DNA from: an uncultured Prevotellaceae bacterium
Lineage (GTDB): Bacteria > Bacteroidota > Bacteroidia > Bacteroidales > Bacteroidaceae
NCBI GenBank assembly: GCA_902800495.1
Contig: CADCET010000005.1
Coordinates: 110,844 to 174,843, forward strand
Reading direction: 5' to 3'
Length of the DNA stretch: 64,000 nucleotides
Below the pieces are notes generated by a model, which saw nothing but the letters and a program-made list of their open reading frames with translations, was not told the origin of the DNA and ran no database searches. Positions 31,814 to 41,043 of the stretch are shown piece by piece. The stretch's first letter is position 1, and each line of letters begins with the position of its first letter. The position numbers and the translations under genes are program-made.

Positions 31814-34800
31814 TTACTTCACCCAGACTTTCTTGCCGTTGACAATCACCACTCCCTTGGCATTGGCGCGGTTGATTTTCATGCCCTGTAGGTTGTAGAC
31901 CGGTGTTTCGCATTCATCGGCGGTCGTCATCTCCTCGATGCCGTTGGTGTAAGTGGCGGTGAGGTGACGGGCCATCATGGGCGAATCCATCTTGATGTAG
32001 GCACGCATGGGGAGTATGCAGATGCCCTTGCCGGTGGCGGGGTCATAGTCCTGGACTGTCTCTATCTTGCTCCACTCGCCTGACGACTGCATGATGTAGA
32101 GTCCATCTGCCTGTGGAGCCGTTGTTCCCATGTAGCGCATGGTGCCGTAGAAGTAGGCGTTGCCCGATTGCACGGGTCCGGCGCCCAGCAGCTTGTACAT
32201 CTCGCTCTCGGCGGGACTTGCGTACACCTTAACGTTTTTCGCGTAGAGCAGATGGCCGCTGGTCAAGGCCTTCACCAGGTAGGGTTTGTAAGGCTCAAGA
32301 GTTGCCTCGCTTTCAAGAGCCGTGAAGCCTAAGTGCTTGTCGGATGACGCTACGAGTGTATAGGCCTCCATGGTAGCAGGAAGCTGCAAGCCGTATGGCA
32401 GGCAGATTGTGTAGAAGTAGGTGCCTGTGAGTTGACGCGTATTCACGACGTTTTTCGCCGTGAAGTCCATTGGCACCGTGAGGGGCCATTTGTAGTCGCC
32501 GGCATCCTGATACTGCGTCTGACTGCCTGAGAAGTCGTCATAGATGACGAAGTTTTCGCAGATGAACTCCGAGTCGATGTAGAAGACGTAGTTCTGGCTG
32601 GGGACGCTCTTCCCGCAGACATAGACCAGTGTCTGCTTCGGTACGCCGAAGAACGGGCTTGTGGTGGATGTACGGTTCACGTTGTCTACGGTGAAACCAT
32701 TTGCGGTGTGCATGTCGACCCACTGCAGGTTGTCGGCTCCCTCAAAGGCACCGGGCTGGATATTGCTGATGGTGGCGGGTAGCGTCACCGACGTGATGTT
32801 GGTGCTGGCGAAGGCACCAGAGCCAATGCCCGTCACCGTGAACTCGATGCCTGTGTCGGCGTCGGTCACCGTAGCGGGAACCACCACATCGGCAGGACTA
32901 TCAGGCACGGCCAGTGTGTTGTCAGCCTTACCCACGGTAGCCGTCGTGGGGCTTGTGACGTGATAGCTGATGCCAGCTGTCTCGAAGAACTCCTTCACCA
33001 CCTCGAACGTGCGTGTGATGGTTCCGGTATAATATGGAGCCAGACCCGTGATGGTCAGCGTGGCATTGCCTGCGGCATTATTGCCGGTGTATGTCAACGA
33101 GTAGTGTGTGTTCTTCACCAGCTTCTCCTTCGTGTCGTTGTCGGTCACGGTGACTGCGGGTGTCACCTCAGTCATGTTCTCCAGTAGGATTTGTGTAGGT
33201 ATGGGGTCGGGGGTGATGGTGAAGTGTGACTCGTAGACCGACATGTCCTTGCCAGTGACCTGCAGCACCTTGGTGATGTTGCCCGTCAGGTTGCTGTTGT
33301 CATTGGCGGTGATGACGATGTTGTGCTGGCCCACCTCCTTCACCGTCTTCGGCTCGAAGTCGTAGTTGGCTGCATCGATGGTGAAGGCGGGGTCGATGCC
33401 GTTGTCATACTGCACGGTTACCGTCACGTTCTGGTCGGCACCGTTGTAGGTCAGCGGCGTGTTGACGGTGACAATGGTCTGTGCATCGGTCAGCGAGCGC
33501 TGTTTGATGACGAAGGTGCCTGTCACAGAACCATAGTATAAACCGATACCTTGGATGACCACGTCGTCATCATAGCTCTCAGCATTGACGTAGTTAGGCT
33601 TTGTGGGGTCTCCGCCTTCATTGGTGGTATATGACAGCGTGTAGTCGGTGCCCTCGGTGAGCAGCTGACTGCCTTCAGGTAGCGACTTGTCGTAGACCTT
33701 CACTGCAGGTGTCTTCTTTCCGCCGTCATAGACAGCTTGTTCAATCTCGACAATGGTATACTCGCTATCGATGTTTTTGAGTATCTTGACCAGGACGGCT
33801 TCGCTGGCGGAGTTCACGTCTACAGCATAACCGTTATTGTCGCTGGCAAAGTTGGAGGCATTGCCCTTGCCTGACAGGCCGCTGGTAAAGACCTCGTCGT
33901 CGGGTGTCTCCATGGTGATGCCAATAGCATTCGTGTTGGTCAGCGCTGCTGTCACAGTGATTGTCTTTCCAGTGGGCACCACCAGGTTAGTCTTCGTGGT
34001 GCCGTTCGTGTTATCACTGATGTCAGGATTGCCAGACAGGTTCAGCGTGCCCCAGTTGGCAATGCCCTGCTTGTTGCCCGTGATGGCCACGCCACCGTCG
34101 ATGTCGACGGTACCGCTACTGCTGACACCTGTGAAGCTGTGGCTGATTTCGCCGCCCGACAGGGTGACGGTGGTATTGTCTGTTGCCGTTACTGCTGCAT
34201 CGCCGGCATTACCAGAGCCATTGTTGTTGTTGGTGATGGAGCCGCCGGTCAGTGTAAACCTGCCGTTACCCATTACATAGACGGCATTTCCGTTCGTAGT
34301 GGCCTTGTTGCCGATGATGCTGCCACCGCTCATGGCGAAAGTACCATAGGTAATCCCCGTACTGCCTGTTGCCACGACGGCGCCACCGTTTCTGCTGCTA
34401 TTACCGATGATTGTACCGCCGCTCATGGCAAGGGTTCCCAGGCTGACGGTAATCGGACCCTCATCATCACCTGCCGAAATCATATTGACACCGGTGATGT
34501 AGCCGCCAGTGAACGACCCTTTCTTGTCGGTAGCGGCTGCGGTATAGGCGGGGTCGGTAGACTCACACAGATGTGCCAGGTTGTCGGCCCCTATATAATA
34601 ATAATGTGTACCCTCGCTTGGGCGGCTGTCAACCAGGTTGAGTGTTGCAGTGTTGCTCTTGCTGAACAATTTGCCCGCACCCGTCATGGTGAGGCCATAG
34701 CCGTTCAGGTCGAACGTTCTCTCAGTTACTACGAGCAAGCCGAGGCTGATGATCTCGTCGGTTGTGACGTCGGCCAGCAGCGTCAGTGTCTTGCTGCTAA

Positions 34801-37117
34801 GACTGGTTGTATTCCAGTCGTCGACGGCAGCTTCCAGCGTGCGGTATTTTGTTCCGTCTACGTCGGCCACGATGGGAACGACAATCCTTGCTTCATTCGA
34901 GGCAGACAAGGTGACAGGATAGGCAGGGTCGTCGTTTTCGAAGTTGGACTCATTACCCTTGCCCGGTAGTCCTGAAGTAAACACCTCGTTTTCGTACGAT
35001 TCCATCGTAATGCCTATTGGGGTGCTGTTGCTCAGCGTACCGGTAATGCTGATGGTCTTGCCATCGGGCACATGCAGGTTCGACGCTGTGCTGCCATCCA
35101 TATTGCCTGAGATGAGGGGACTGTCCTGAAGCTCCATGGCATTCCAGCCGCCGATACCCTTGACGTTGTTGGTGATGGTTGGCGAGCCGCTGATGGCGAT
35201 GGTGCCGGAGTTATCGCTGCTGACGCCCCAGTAGCTATGGCTGATTTCGCCTGCCGACATATTGAATGCTGTTCCGTCCAGGTAGACGGCAGCGTCTTCC
35301 TCGTCGAGATTCCCGTTGTTGTTGTTGGTAATGGTGCCCCCGGTCATGTTGAAACTGGAGGTAATACCAATGTAGACGCCATTGCCGCTCACGCCGGCCT
35401 TGTTGCCTATGATGTTGCCGCCGCTCATGTTGAAGGTGCCGGCATTGAGTGCCACGGCACCATGGCGGTTAGTGTAGTTGCCGATGAGGGTACCTCCCGT
35501 CATGGTCAGTGTTCCGGCATTCACGCTGATGGCACCGGCCAGGAGAAGAGCTGACGTATGGTTTGTGCCCGTGATGTAGCCGCCGGTGAATGAGCCTTTC
35601 TTGTCAGCTGCGGCTGCGGTATAGGCAGGGTCGGTCGACTCGCAGAGATGACCCAGGTTGTCGGCTCCAATGTAGTAGTAATGCGTACCTTCAGCCGGGC
35701 GGCTGTCCTTGATGGTCAGGTTGCCGGTGGTGATGCTGATGACACTGGCGTCAGAGGCGGTCATCGTGAGGCCATAGCCGTTCAGGTCGAGGGTCTTGTT
35801 GTTAGAAAGCAGCGACGCGGTGAGTGCCTCGTCTGTCGTGACGTTGGCCAGCAGCGTCAGCGTGGTGTTCGAATCCCAGTCGTCAAGCGCTGCTGCCAGC
35901 GAGCCGTAGGTCTTGCCGTCGACGTCGGCCACCTGGGGCACCACCAGAATCGCCTCATTCGACGCATTCAGTCCGATGGGGTAGGTGGGGTCGTCGCTGG
36001 AGAATTTCGAGACATCGCCTTTTCCTGACAGGCCGGAAGTAAAGACCTCGTCTTCGGGTGTCTCCATCGTGATGCCGATGGGCGTGCTATTGGTCAGCGC
36101 ATTGGTGATATCAATTTTTTTGCCGGACGGCACCACCACATTGGTCTTCGCCGCGCCGTCTGTGTTATTGGCAATGGTGGGATTGCCTTCGAGTTCCAGG
36201 GTGCCCCATCCGCCAATACCCTTCACGTTGTTGGTCACGTTGACCGGTCCTGTGATGGACACCGTACCTTTGTCGTCGCAGTTCACACCCCAGTAGTTGT
36301 TGCTGATGGTACCGCCCGACAGCTTGATATTGGCGTATGTTTCGTCTTGGTAGATAGCGGCGTCGCCTGCATTGTGGTTGCCATTGCTATTGTTGCGGAT
36401 GGTGCCGCCACTCATGTTGAAATTCGACAGGACGGTACCGCTAACATACACGGCATTGCCGCTCACACCAGCCTTGTTGCCGATGATGTTGCCCCCGCTC
36501 ATATTGAACGTAGCGCCTCCGCTGACTGTAACCGCACCGCCATGCTGGCTGCTATAGTTACCGATGATAGTACCGCCGGTCATGGTAAAGGTTCCCAAAC
36601 CGCCGGTAATCACACCATTATCATCACCTGCCGAGGTAAAATTGGTGCCAGTGATATAGCCGCCGGTAAATGAGCCTTTCTTGTCGGCTGCGGCAGCGAT
36701 GTAATTGGCGTTGGACGCGTCACACACATGGGCCAGGTTGTCGGCGCCGATGTAGTAATAATGCGTACCCGTGGTTGGTCGGCTGTCTTTCAAGGTAAGT
36801 GCCGCGGGGTTATTCTTGACAATGAACCCATGACCACTGCCCGTCACGGTGATGCTATAGCCGTTCAAGTCAATCGTCCTCGCAGACAAAACACCTGTTG
36901 TTCCAAGGGTGATGCTTGAACTATACTCTACATTTGCCAGCAACTTCAACGTCTTGGCTTTATTATCCGTGAAGAGGTTATACTTTAGCCAATCCGTCAC
37001 AGCTGAAGAGAATGAAGAATACTTCTTTCCGTTCACATCAGCCACGTCTGCGGCGTTGATGCCTGAGCAAACAAGTAGGAAAGACATCAGGCATAAAATT
37101 TTCCTTGTTATATTCAT
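31814..37117 (-). CDS. Very large repetitive surface protein with BspA-like LRR segment
   Basis: A 1767-residue exported protein (signal MNITRKILCLMSFLLVCSGINA). Three tandem modules of about 360 residues (near 24-395, 396-749, 750-1110) each start VADV[ND]GKxY, contain DSRP...GTHYYYIGADNLxHxC, then many short GG[TS]I/GN[KY] strands typical of a beta helix, and end with ITMExxxxEVFTSGLxGKG. Next comes a region like MBG/YDG repeats (AVYDGGKKTPAVKVYD; VVIQGIGLYYGSVTGTFVI), then a BspA-type leucine-rich segment (GIGSGAFASTNITSVTLPATISNIQPGAF) near 1450-1490. The carboxyl end VYNLQGMKINRANAKGVVIVNGKKVWVK matches the tail of the protein at 24358-26598. Likely a cell-surface adhesin; the repeat DNA is prone to unit gain or loss. 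Confidence 0.85.
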   Translation of the reverse strand: MNITRKILCLMSFLLVCSGINAADVADVNGKKYSSFSSAVTDWLKYNLFTDNKAKTLKLLANVEYSSSITLGTTGVLSARTIDLNGYSITVTGSGHGFIVKNNPAALTLKDSRPTTGTHYYYIGADNLAHVCDASNANYIAAAADKKGSFTGGYITGTNFTSAGDDNGVITGGLGTFTMTGGTIIGNYSSQHGGAVTVSGGATFNMSGGNIIGNKAGVSGNAVYVSGTVLSNFNMSGGTIRNNSNGNHNAGDAAIYQDETYANIKLSGGTISNNYWGVNCDDKGTVSITGPVNVTNNVKGIGGWGTLELEGNPTIANNTDGAAKTNVVVPSGKKIDITNALTNSTPIGITMETPEDEVFTSGLSGKGDVSKFSSDDPTYPIGLNASNEAILVVPQVADVDGKTYGSLAAALDDWDSNTTLTLLANVTTDEALTASLLSNNKTLDLNGYGLTMTASDASVISITTGNLTIKDSRPAEGTHYYYIGADNLGHLCESTDPAYTAAAADKKGSFTGGYITGTNHTSALLLAGAISVNAGTLTMTGGTLIGNYTNRHGAVALNAGTFNMSGGNIIGNKAGVSGNGVYIGITSSFNMTGGTITNNNNGNLDEEDAAVYLDGTAFNMSAGEISHSYWGVSSDNSGTIAISGSPTITNNVKGIGGWNAMELQDSPLISGNMDGSTASNLHVPDGKTISITGTLSNSTPIGITMESYENEVFTSGLPGKGNESNFENDDPAYPVTLSASNEARIVVPIVADVDGTKYRTLEAAVDDWNTTSLSSKTLTLLADVTTDEIISLGLLVVTERTFDLNGYGLTMTGAGKLFSKSNTATLNLVDSRPSEGTHYYYIGADNLAHLCESTDPAYTAAATDKKGSFTGGYITGVNMISAGDDEGPITVSLGTLAMSGGTIIGNSSRNGGAVVATGSTGITYGTFAMSGGSIIGNKATTNGNAVYVMGNGRFTLTGGSITNNNNGSGNAGDAAVTATDNTTVTLSGGEISHSFTGVSSSGTVDIDGGVAITGNKQGIANWGTLNLSGNPDISDNTNGTTKTNLVVPTGKTITVTAALTNTNAIGITMETPDDEVFTSGLSGKGNASNFASDNNGYAVDVNSASEAVLVKILKNIDSEYTIVEIEQAVYDGGKKTPAVKVYDKSLPEGSQLLTEGTDYTLSYTTNEGGDPTKPNYVNAESYDDDVVIQGIGLYYGSVTGTFVIKQRSLTDAQTIVTVNTPLTYNGADQNVTVTVQYDNGIDPAFTIDAANYDFEPKTVKEVGQHNIVITANDNSNLTGNITKVLQVTGKDMSVYESHFTITPDPIPTQILLENMTEVTPAVTVTDNDTKEKLVKNTHYSLTYTGNNAAGNATLTITGLAPYYTGTITRTFEVVKEFFETAGISYHVTSPTTATVGKADNTLAVPDSPADVVVPATVTDADTGIEFTVTGIGSGAFASTNITSVTLPATISNIQPGAFEGADNLQWVDMHTANGFTVDNVNRTSTTSPFFGVPKQTLVYVCGKSVPSQNYVFYIDSEFICENFVIYDDFSGSQTQYQDAGDYKWPLTVPMDFTAKNVVNTRQLTGTYFYTICLPYGLQLPATMEAYTLVASSDKHLGFTALESEATLEPYKPYLVKALTSGHLLYAKNVKVYASPAESEMYKLLGAGPVQSGNAYFYGTMRYMGTTAPQADGLYIMQSSGEWSKIETVQDYDPATGKGICILPMRAYIKMDSPMMARHLTATYTNGIEEMTTADECETPVYNLQGMKINRANAKGVVIVNGKKVWVK
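33790..37050 (-). repeat. Three long direct repeats within the surface-protein gene
   Basis: Each unit is about 1.06-1.1 kb. Units 2 and 3 share long near-identical stretches, for example the segment encoding HLCESTDPAYTAAA and KKGSFTGGYITG. Unit boundaries are near 35932 and 34870. The conserved ends suggest growth by duplication and recombination. Confidence 0.8.
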
Positions 37118-37190
37118 AAATGTTTAATTTTTTTTGTTGGCTTAATGGCTGGCCGTTAACTGGTTAATGGTTTTAATTACATATTTGGGG

Positions 37191-37198
37191 CAAAGGTA
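37191..37198 (-). promoter_or_regulatory. Promoter -7 box of the surface-protein gene
   Basis: Reverse strand TACCTTTG followed by CCCC, giving a leader of about 70 bases to the start at 37117. The 287-bp divergent gap to metG is otherwise A/T-rich; I see no other gene in it. Confidence 0.6.
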
Positions 37199-37369
37199 CA
37201 CATTTTTTTTTATAAATACAGATTTTTTGGCAAAAAATTACTTTAATTCTCCTTTTTTTCTACAGTTTTTCTACTCAACCCATCCTCTTAACACGTTCGC
37301 TCGGCCTAAAAGGACGCCTTGATTGCAAAGAATCTATGAAAAATGCTTTTCCATGTCAGTATTATTTCG

Positions 37370-37377
37370 TAACTTTG
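37370..37377 (+). promoter_or_regulatory. metG promoter -7 box
   Basis: TAACTTTG followed by CAGG, 27 bases upstream of the metG ATG. Confidence 0.7.
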
Positions 37378-37404
37378 CAGGCTGAAAGAAGAAAACAGTT
37401 TTTT

Positions 37405-39510
37405 ATGGAACAGAAACAGTATAAGCGAATAACCGTGACGTCGGCCCTGCCGTATGCCAATGGCGGGGTGCATATCGGTCACCTGGCTGGTGTCTATGTG
37501 CCGGCCGATATCTATGTGCGCTATCTTCGTCTGAAGAAGCGCGAGGTCCTTTTCATTGGCGGCTCGGACGAGCATGGTGTGCCCATCACCGTCCGTGCCC
37601 GCAAGGAGGGTATCACACCGCAGGATGTGGTAGACCGCTACCACAAGATGATTAAGGACTCGTTCGAGGAGTTCGGCATCTCGTTCGACATCTACAGCCG
37701 CACCACCAGTGAGACGCATCACAAGTTTGCCGCCGAGTGGTTCCGCAAGCTCTACGACGAGGGCAAGCTGGTGGAGGAGACCACCGAGCAGCTCTACGAC
37801 GAGGAGGCCAAGCAGTTCCTGGCCGACCGCTACGTCGTGGGCGAGTGCCCCCACTGCCACAACGAAGGGGCTTACGGCGACCAGTGCGAGAAGTGCGGTC
37901 GCGACCTCTCGCCCACGGAGTTGATCAACCCGAAGTCGACCATCAGCGGCTCGACACCCGTGCTGAAGAAGACAAAGAATTGGTATCTGCCGCTGAACGA
38001 GTATCAGGATTGGCTGAAGCAGTGGATTCTGGAGGAGCACAAGGAGTGGCGTCCGAATGTCTACGGTCAGTGCAAGTCGTGGCTCGACATGGATCTGCAG
38101 CCCCGTGCTATGACCCGCGACCTCGACTGGGGCATCCCCGTGCCTGTGGAGGGTGCTGACGGCAAGGTGCTCTACGTGTGGTTCGACGCGCCTATTGGCT
38201 ATGTCTCGAACACCGTCGAACTGTGCGCCAAAGAGCCGGAAAAGTGGGGCAACTGGGAAAAATGGTGGCAGGACGAAGACACCCGTCTCGTTCACTTTAT
38301 CGGCAAGGACAACATCGTGTTCCACTGCATCATCTTCCCCACGATGATGAAGGCCTGGAACGACGCAAACAAGCTCCCCTCCCTCGGAGGGGCCGGGAGA
38401 GGTTTCATCATGCCCGACAACGTGCCCGCCAACGAATTCCTGAACCTGGAGAACGACAAGATTTCGACCTCAAGGAACTGGGCCGTCTGGCTGCACGAGT
38501 ACCTCGTCGACATGCCCGGCAAGCAGGACGTGCTGCGCTACGTGCTGACCGCCAATGCTCCGGAAACCAAGGACAACAACTTCACCTGGAAGGATTTCCA
38601 GGATCGCAATAACAACGAGTTAGTTGCCGTCTACGGCAATTTTGTCAATCGCGCCCTGCAGCTGACGAAGAAATACTGGAACGGCATCGTTCCCGCCTGC
38701 GGCGAACTGACCGACGTTGACCGTCAAGCCCTGGAGGAGTTCAAGGACGTGAAGGCCAAGGTGGAGCGCCTGTTGGAGCAGTTCAAGTTCCGCGACGCAC
38801 AGTTTGAGGCTATGAACCTTGCCCGTATCGGCAACAAATACATCACCGACTGCGAACCGTGGAAGGTGTGGAAACAGGACCCCAAGCGCTGCGAGACCAT
38901 CCTCAATATCTGCCTGCAGCTGACGGCCAACCTCGCCATTGCTTTCGAGCCGTTCCTGCCGTTCTCGTCGAAGAAACTCCGCGAGATGCTTAACATCGAG
39001 TCGTTCGAGTGGGAACAGCTCGGCTCTACCGAACTGCTGACGGCTGGTCATCAGCTTGGCGAACCCGCCCTGCTGTTCGAGAAGATTGAGGACGAGGTGA
39101 TTCAGAAACAGCTCGACAAGCTTGAAGCAACGAAGAAAGCCAACCAGGCTGCCGCATACCAGGCTGCGCCCATCAAGGACACCGTCTCGTTCGAGGACTT
39201 CGAGAAGCTCGACATCCGTGTGGGCTTGGTGAAGGACTGCCAAAAGGTGAAGAAGTCGAAGAAGCTCCTGCAGTTCACCATCGATGACGGCTCAGGCACC
39301 GACCGCACCATCTGCTCAGGTATCGCCGCCTTCTACGAGAACCCTGAGGAGCTGATTGGCAAGCGCATCCTCTTCGTGGCCAACTTCGCACCCCGCACGA
39401 TGATGGGCATCGAGAGCCAGGGTATGATTCTCTCTGCCGTCGATGCCGACGAGAGCCTGAGCGTGGTGACGACCACCAAGGATGTCAAGCCTGGTTCACA
39501 AGTGGGGTAA
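37405..39510 (+). CDS. metG: Methionyl-tRNA synthetase
   Basis: Charges tRNA-Met; class I enzyme of 701 residues. HIGH signature in [12 protein letters not shown] near residues 19-30, zinc-knuckle cysteines in [18 protein letters not shown] near 148-165, and the KMSKS-equivalent [12 protein letters not shown] near 351-362. The carboxyl EMAP/tRNA-binding domain begins near 590 ([15 protein letters not shown]) and is complete. The start at 37405 ([20 protein letters not shown]) follows a TAACTTTG box. Near residues 323-334 an extra [11 protein letters not shown] is encoded by the G/C palindrome at 38374-38402, between ...MKAWNDAN and [11 protein letters not shown]; homologues normally continue directly into that segment. 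The insertion lies in the catalytic half close to the KMSKS loop, yet the frame and all motifs are intact. Confidence 0.95.
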   Translation: MEQKQYKRITVTSALPYANGGVHIGHLAGVYVPADIYVRYLRLKKREVLFIGGSDEHGVPITVRARKEGITPQDVVDRYHKMIKDSFEEFGISFDIYSRTTSETHHKFAAEWFRKLYDEGKLVEETTEQLYDEEAKQFLADRYVVGECPHCHNEGAYGDQCEKCGRDLSPTELINPKSTISGSTPVLKKTKNWYLPLNEYQDWLKQWILEEHKEWRPNVYGQCKSWLDMDLQPRAMTRDLDWGIPVPVEGADGKVLYVWFDAPIGYVSNTVELCAKEPEKWGNWEKWWQDEDTRLVHFIGKDNIVFHCIIFPTMMKAWNDANKLPSLGGAGRGFIMPDNVPANEFLNLENDKISTSRNWAVWLHEYLVDMPGKQDVLRYVLTANAPETKDNNFTWKDFQDRNNNELVAVYGNFVNRALQLTKKYWNGIVPACGELTDVDRQALEEFKDVKAKVERLLEQFKFRDAQFEAMNLARIGNKYITDCEPWKVWKQDPKRCETILNICLQLTANLAIAFEPFLPFSSKKLREMLNIESFEWEQLGSTELLTAGHQLGEPALLFEKIEDEVIQKQLDKLEATKKANQAAAYQAAPIKDTVSFEDFEKLDIRVGLVKDCQKVKKSKKLLQFTIDDGSGTDRTICSGIAAFYENPEELIGKRILFVANFAPRTMMGIESQGMILSAVDADESLSVVTTTKDVKPGSQVG
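38374..38402. repeat. G/C-rich palindrome inserted in frame in metG
   Basis: CTCCCCTCCCTCGGAGGGG then CCGGGAGAGG; CCCCTCC pairs with GGAGGGG. Closely similar to the comM copy. Encodes the extra [10 protein letters not shown]. Confidence 0.75.
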
Positions 39511-39521
39511 GCGCTTCGCTA

Positions 39522-39563
39522 GTGAAGAGTGAGGGCGGCCTTCGGCCTAGTGAATAGTGAAGA
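39522..39563. repeat. Degenerate GTGAAGA units after metG
   Basis: GTGAAGA-GTGAGGG (39522-39535) and GTGAATA-GTGAAGA (39550-39563) are separated by the small hairpin GGCCTTCGGCC. It looks like a decayed member of the heptanucleotide family. Confidence 0.6.
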
Positions 39564-39590
39564 CTGCGGTGTGCCGCAGTCTTTTTTTGT
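39563..39590 (+). terminator. metG terminator
   Basis: GACTGCGG-TGTG-CCGCAGTC followed by seven T: a textbook intrinsic terminator just before the convergent flippase gene. Confidence 0.85.
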
Positions 39591-39594
39591 TTCG

Positions 39595-41034
39595 TTATTT
39601 CTTGTGGAGAACGGAAGATTGTAGGAAGTCAATGCTCTCCTTCAGGATCTTGGCGTGAGCCATCTTCAGAATTGCCAGATAGCAGACGGCGGCGCACGCC
39701 ATCTTTCCTGCCATACGCAGATAGACATTGTCTAACGGCAAGGTGGCGTAATACGCTGCGGCCAAGGCTGCGATAGCTATCAGGAGGAAGGGCATCATGT
39801 CTTTCAGCGCAGCAAGCAGTGTGATGCCGACAATGCGCGACGCCTGGTAGTGCCAATACAGCAGCCACGCTACGGCTGTGGCGGTGTAGACGGCAACCAT
39901 CACCGTGATGCCGTAGTGGCGGGTCACGCTCAGCAATGCTATCTGCAACACGCCCAGCATGATGGTGCCATACATATAGGTGTCGCTATGCCCGTCGCTG
40001 ATAATCAGATTTGTATAGAGCGAGATGATGGGCGCAAAGGCTCCCATTACGCACAGCATCTGCAGCAGGAAGGCCGCGGGCAGCCATTTTTCTGTTACCG
40101 TGATGACAATCAGCTCTTCGGCAACAAGTCCCAGTCCCAGCATCAGGGGGAAGGCCACAAACGACACGAAGCGCAGCATCTTGCGGAAGATATGCAGTCG
40201 GCGTTCGCCATCTACCGATGCCAGTACCGGCATAGCCACGCCACCTATCATATTACTGATCAGCGACTGTCCCATCGTGTTCCATTTCGATGCCTGGGTG
40301 TAATGGCCAACATCAGAGCGGAGGAACCAGCGCCCCAGGAGAACGGAGAGGACGTTGTTGTTGATATGGTAGAACAAACTCGTCACCAACAGCTTGCTGC
40401 TATAGCCGAACATCTCGCGGACAGGGCCGAAGTCAATATGCCACGACGGACGCCAATGGGCGTTATACCACATCAGGAAGGTGTAGACACTGACATAGAC
40501 GACACCCTGGATAGCGATGCCCCAGTAAGCCATTCCTATCCACGCCAGCGTCACGCCGGTGATGCCTGATGTCAGCAGGGCCGTCAGCTGTGAGGCCATC
40601 CGCACCTTAACCTTTAGGTTGCGGTAGAAGATGGCGCTGGGAACGACGGCCGTGCCTGAAATGACAAATCCAAGAAAAACGAAACGCGACAGGGGTATCA
40701 GTGCCGGCTGATGAAAGAAACGGGCAATGAGCGGAGCGCAGAGAAAAAGTATGGCATAGATGGCTACGCTCATCAGCGTACTGAACCAGAATACGGCGTT
40801 ATAGTCGCGATGGGTTGCCTCTTTCTTGCGAGCCAGCGCATTGATAAAACCGCTTTCCGCCAGGTTGGTTGCCAGTAGCGAGAAGATGGTCAGCATACCG
40901 ATCATGCCGTAGTCGTCCGGCGTCAGCAGACGCCCCAAGAAAATGCCGAACACTAGGTTCAATACCTGCAGTCCGCCATTTCCCAAGGCTCCCCAGAACA
41001 GCCCCTCTACCGTTTTCTCCTTCAGCGACGCCAT
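39595..41034 (-). CDS. Polysaccharide flippase of the MOP superfamily (Wzx-like)
   Basis: A 479-residue integral membrane protein with 12-14 hydrophobic segments, expected to flip lipid-linked oligosaccharide across the inner membrane. The amino end (MASLKEKTVEGLFWGALGNGGLQVLNLVFGIFLGRLLTPDDYG) is the classic start of the lipopolysaccharide biosynthesis / oligosaccharide flippase family, including the LTPDDYG turn. Residues near 290-420 (FPLMLGLGLVAEELIVITVTEKWLPA) continue the MOP pattern. It lies nine bases downstream of a glycosyltransferase-like gene on the same strand, and the two are probably one transcript from the box at 42222-42229. Substrate unknown. Confidence 0.9.
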   Translation of the reverse strand: MASLKEKTVEGLFWGALGNGGLQVLNLVFGIFLGRLLTPDDYGMIGMLTIFSLLATNLAESGFINALARKKEATHRDYNAVFWFSTLMSVAIYAILFLCAPLIARFFHQPALIPLSRFVFLGFVISGTAVVPSAIFYRNLKVKVRMASQLTALLTSGITGVTLAWIGMAYWGIAIQGVVYVSVYTFLMWYNAHWRPSWHIDFGPVREMFGYSSKLLVTSLFYHINNNVLSVLLGRWFLRSDVGHYTQASKWNTMGQSLISNMIGGVAMPVLASVDGERRLHIFRKMLRFVSFVAFPLMLGLGLVAEELIVITVTEKWLPAAFLLQMLCVMGAFAPIISLYTNLIISDGHSDTYMYGTIMLGVLQIALLSVTRHYGITVMVAVYTATAVAWLLYWHYQASRIVGITLLAALKDMMPFLLIAIAALAAAYYATLPLDNVYLRMAGKMACAAVCYLAILKMAHAKILKESIDFLQSSVLHKK

Positions 41035-41043
41035 TCTCCCCCG

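Noticed and set aside
34139-34969. Plus-strand frame of 276 codons opposite the large surface protein
   Set aside because: Composition mirrors the repeats of the real minus-strand gene, and no promoter or family signature is present. Similar frames recur opposite each repeat unit.
39850-40569. Plus-strand frame of 239 codons opposite the flippase
   Set aside because: The product is rich in H, Q and R, typical of a shadow frame, while the minus strand reads a clear MOP flippase.
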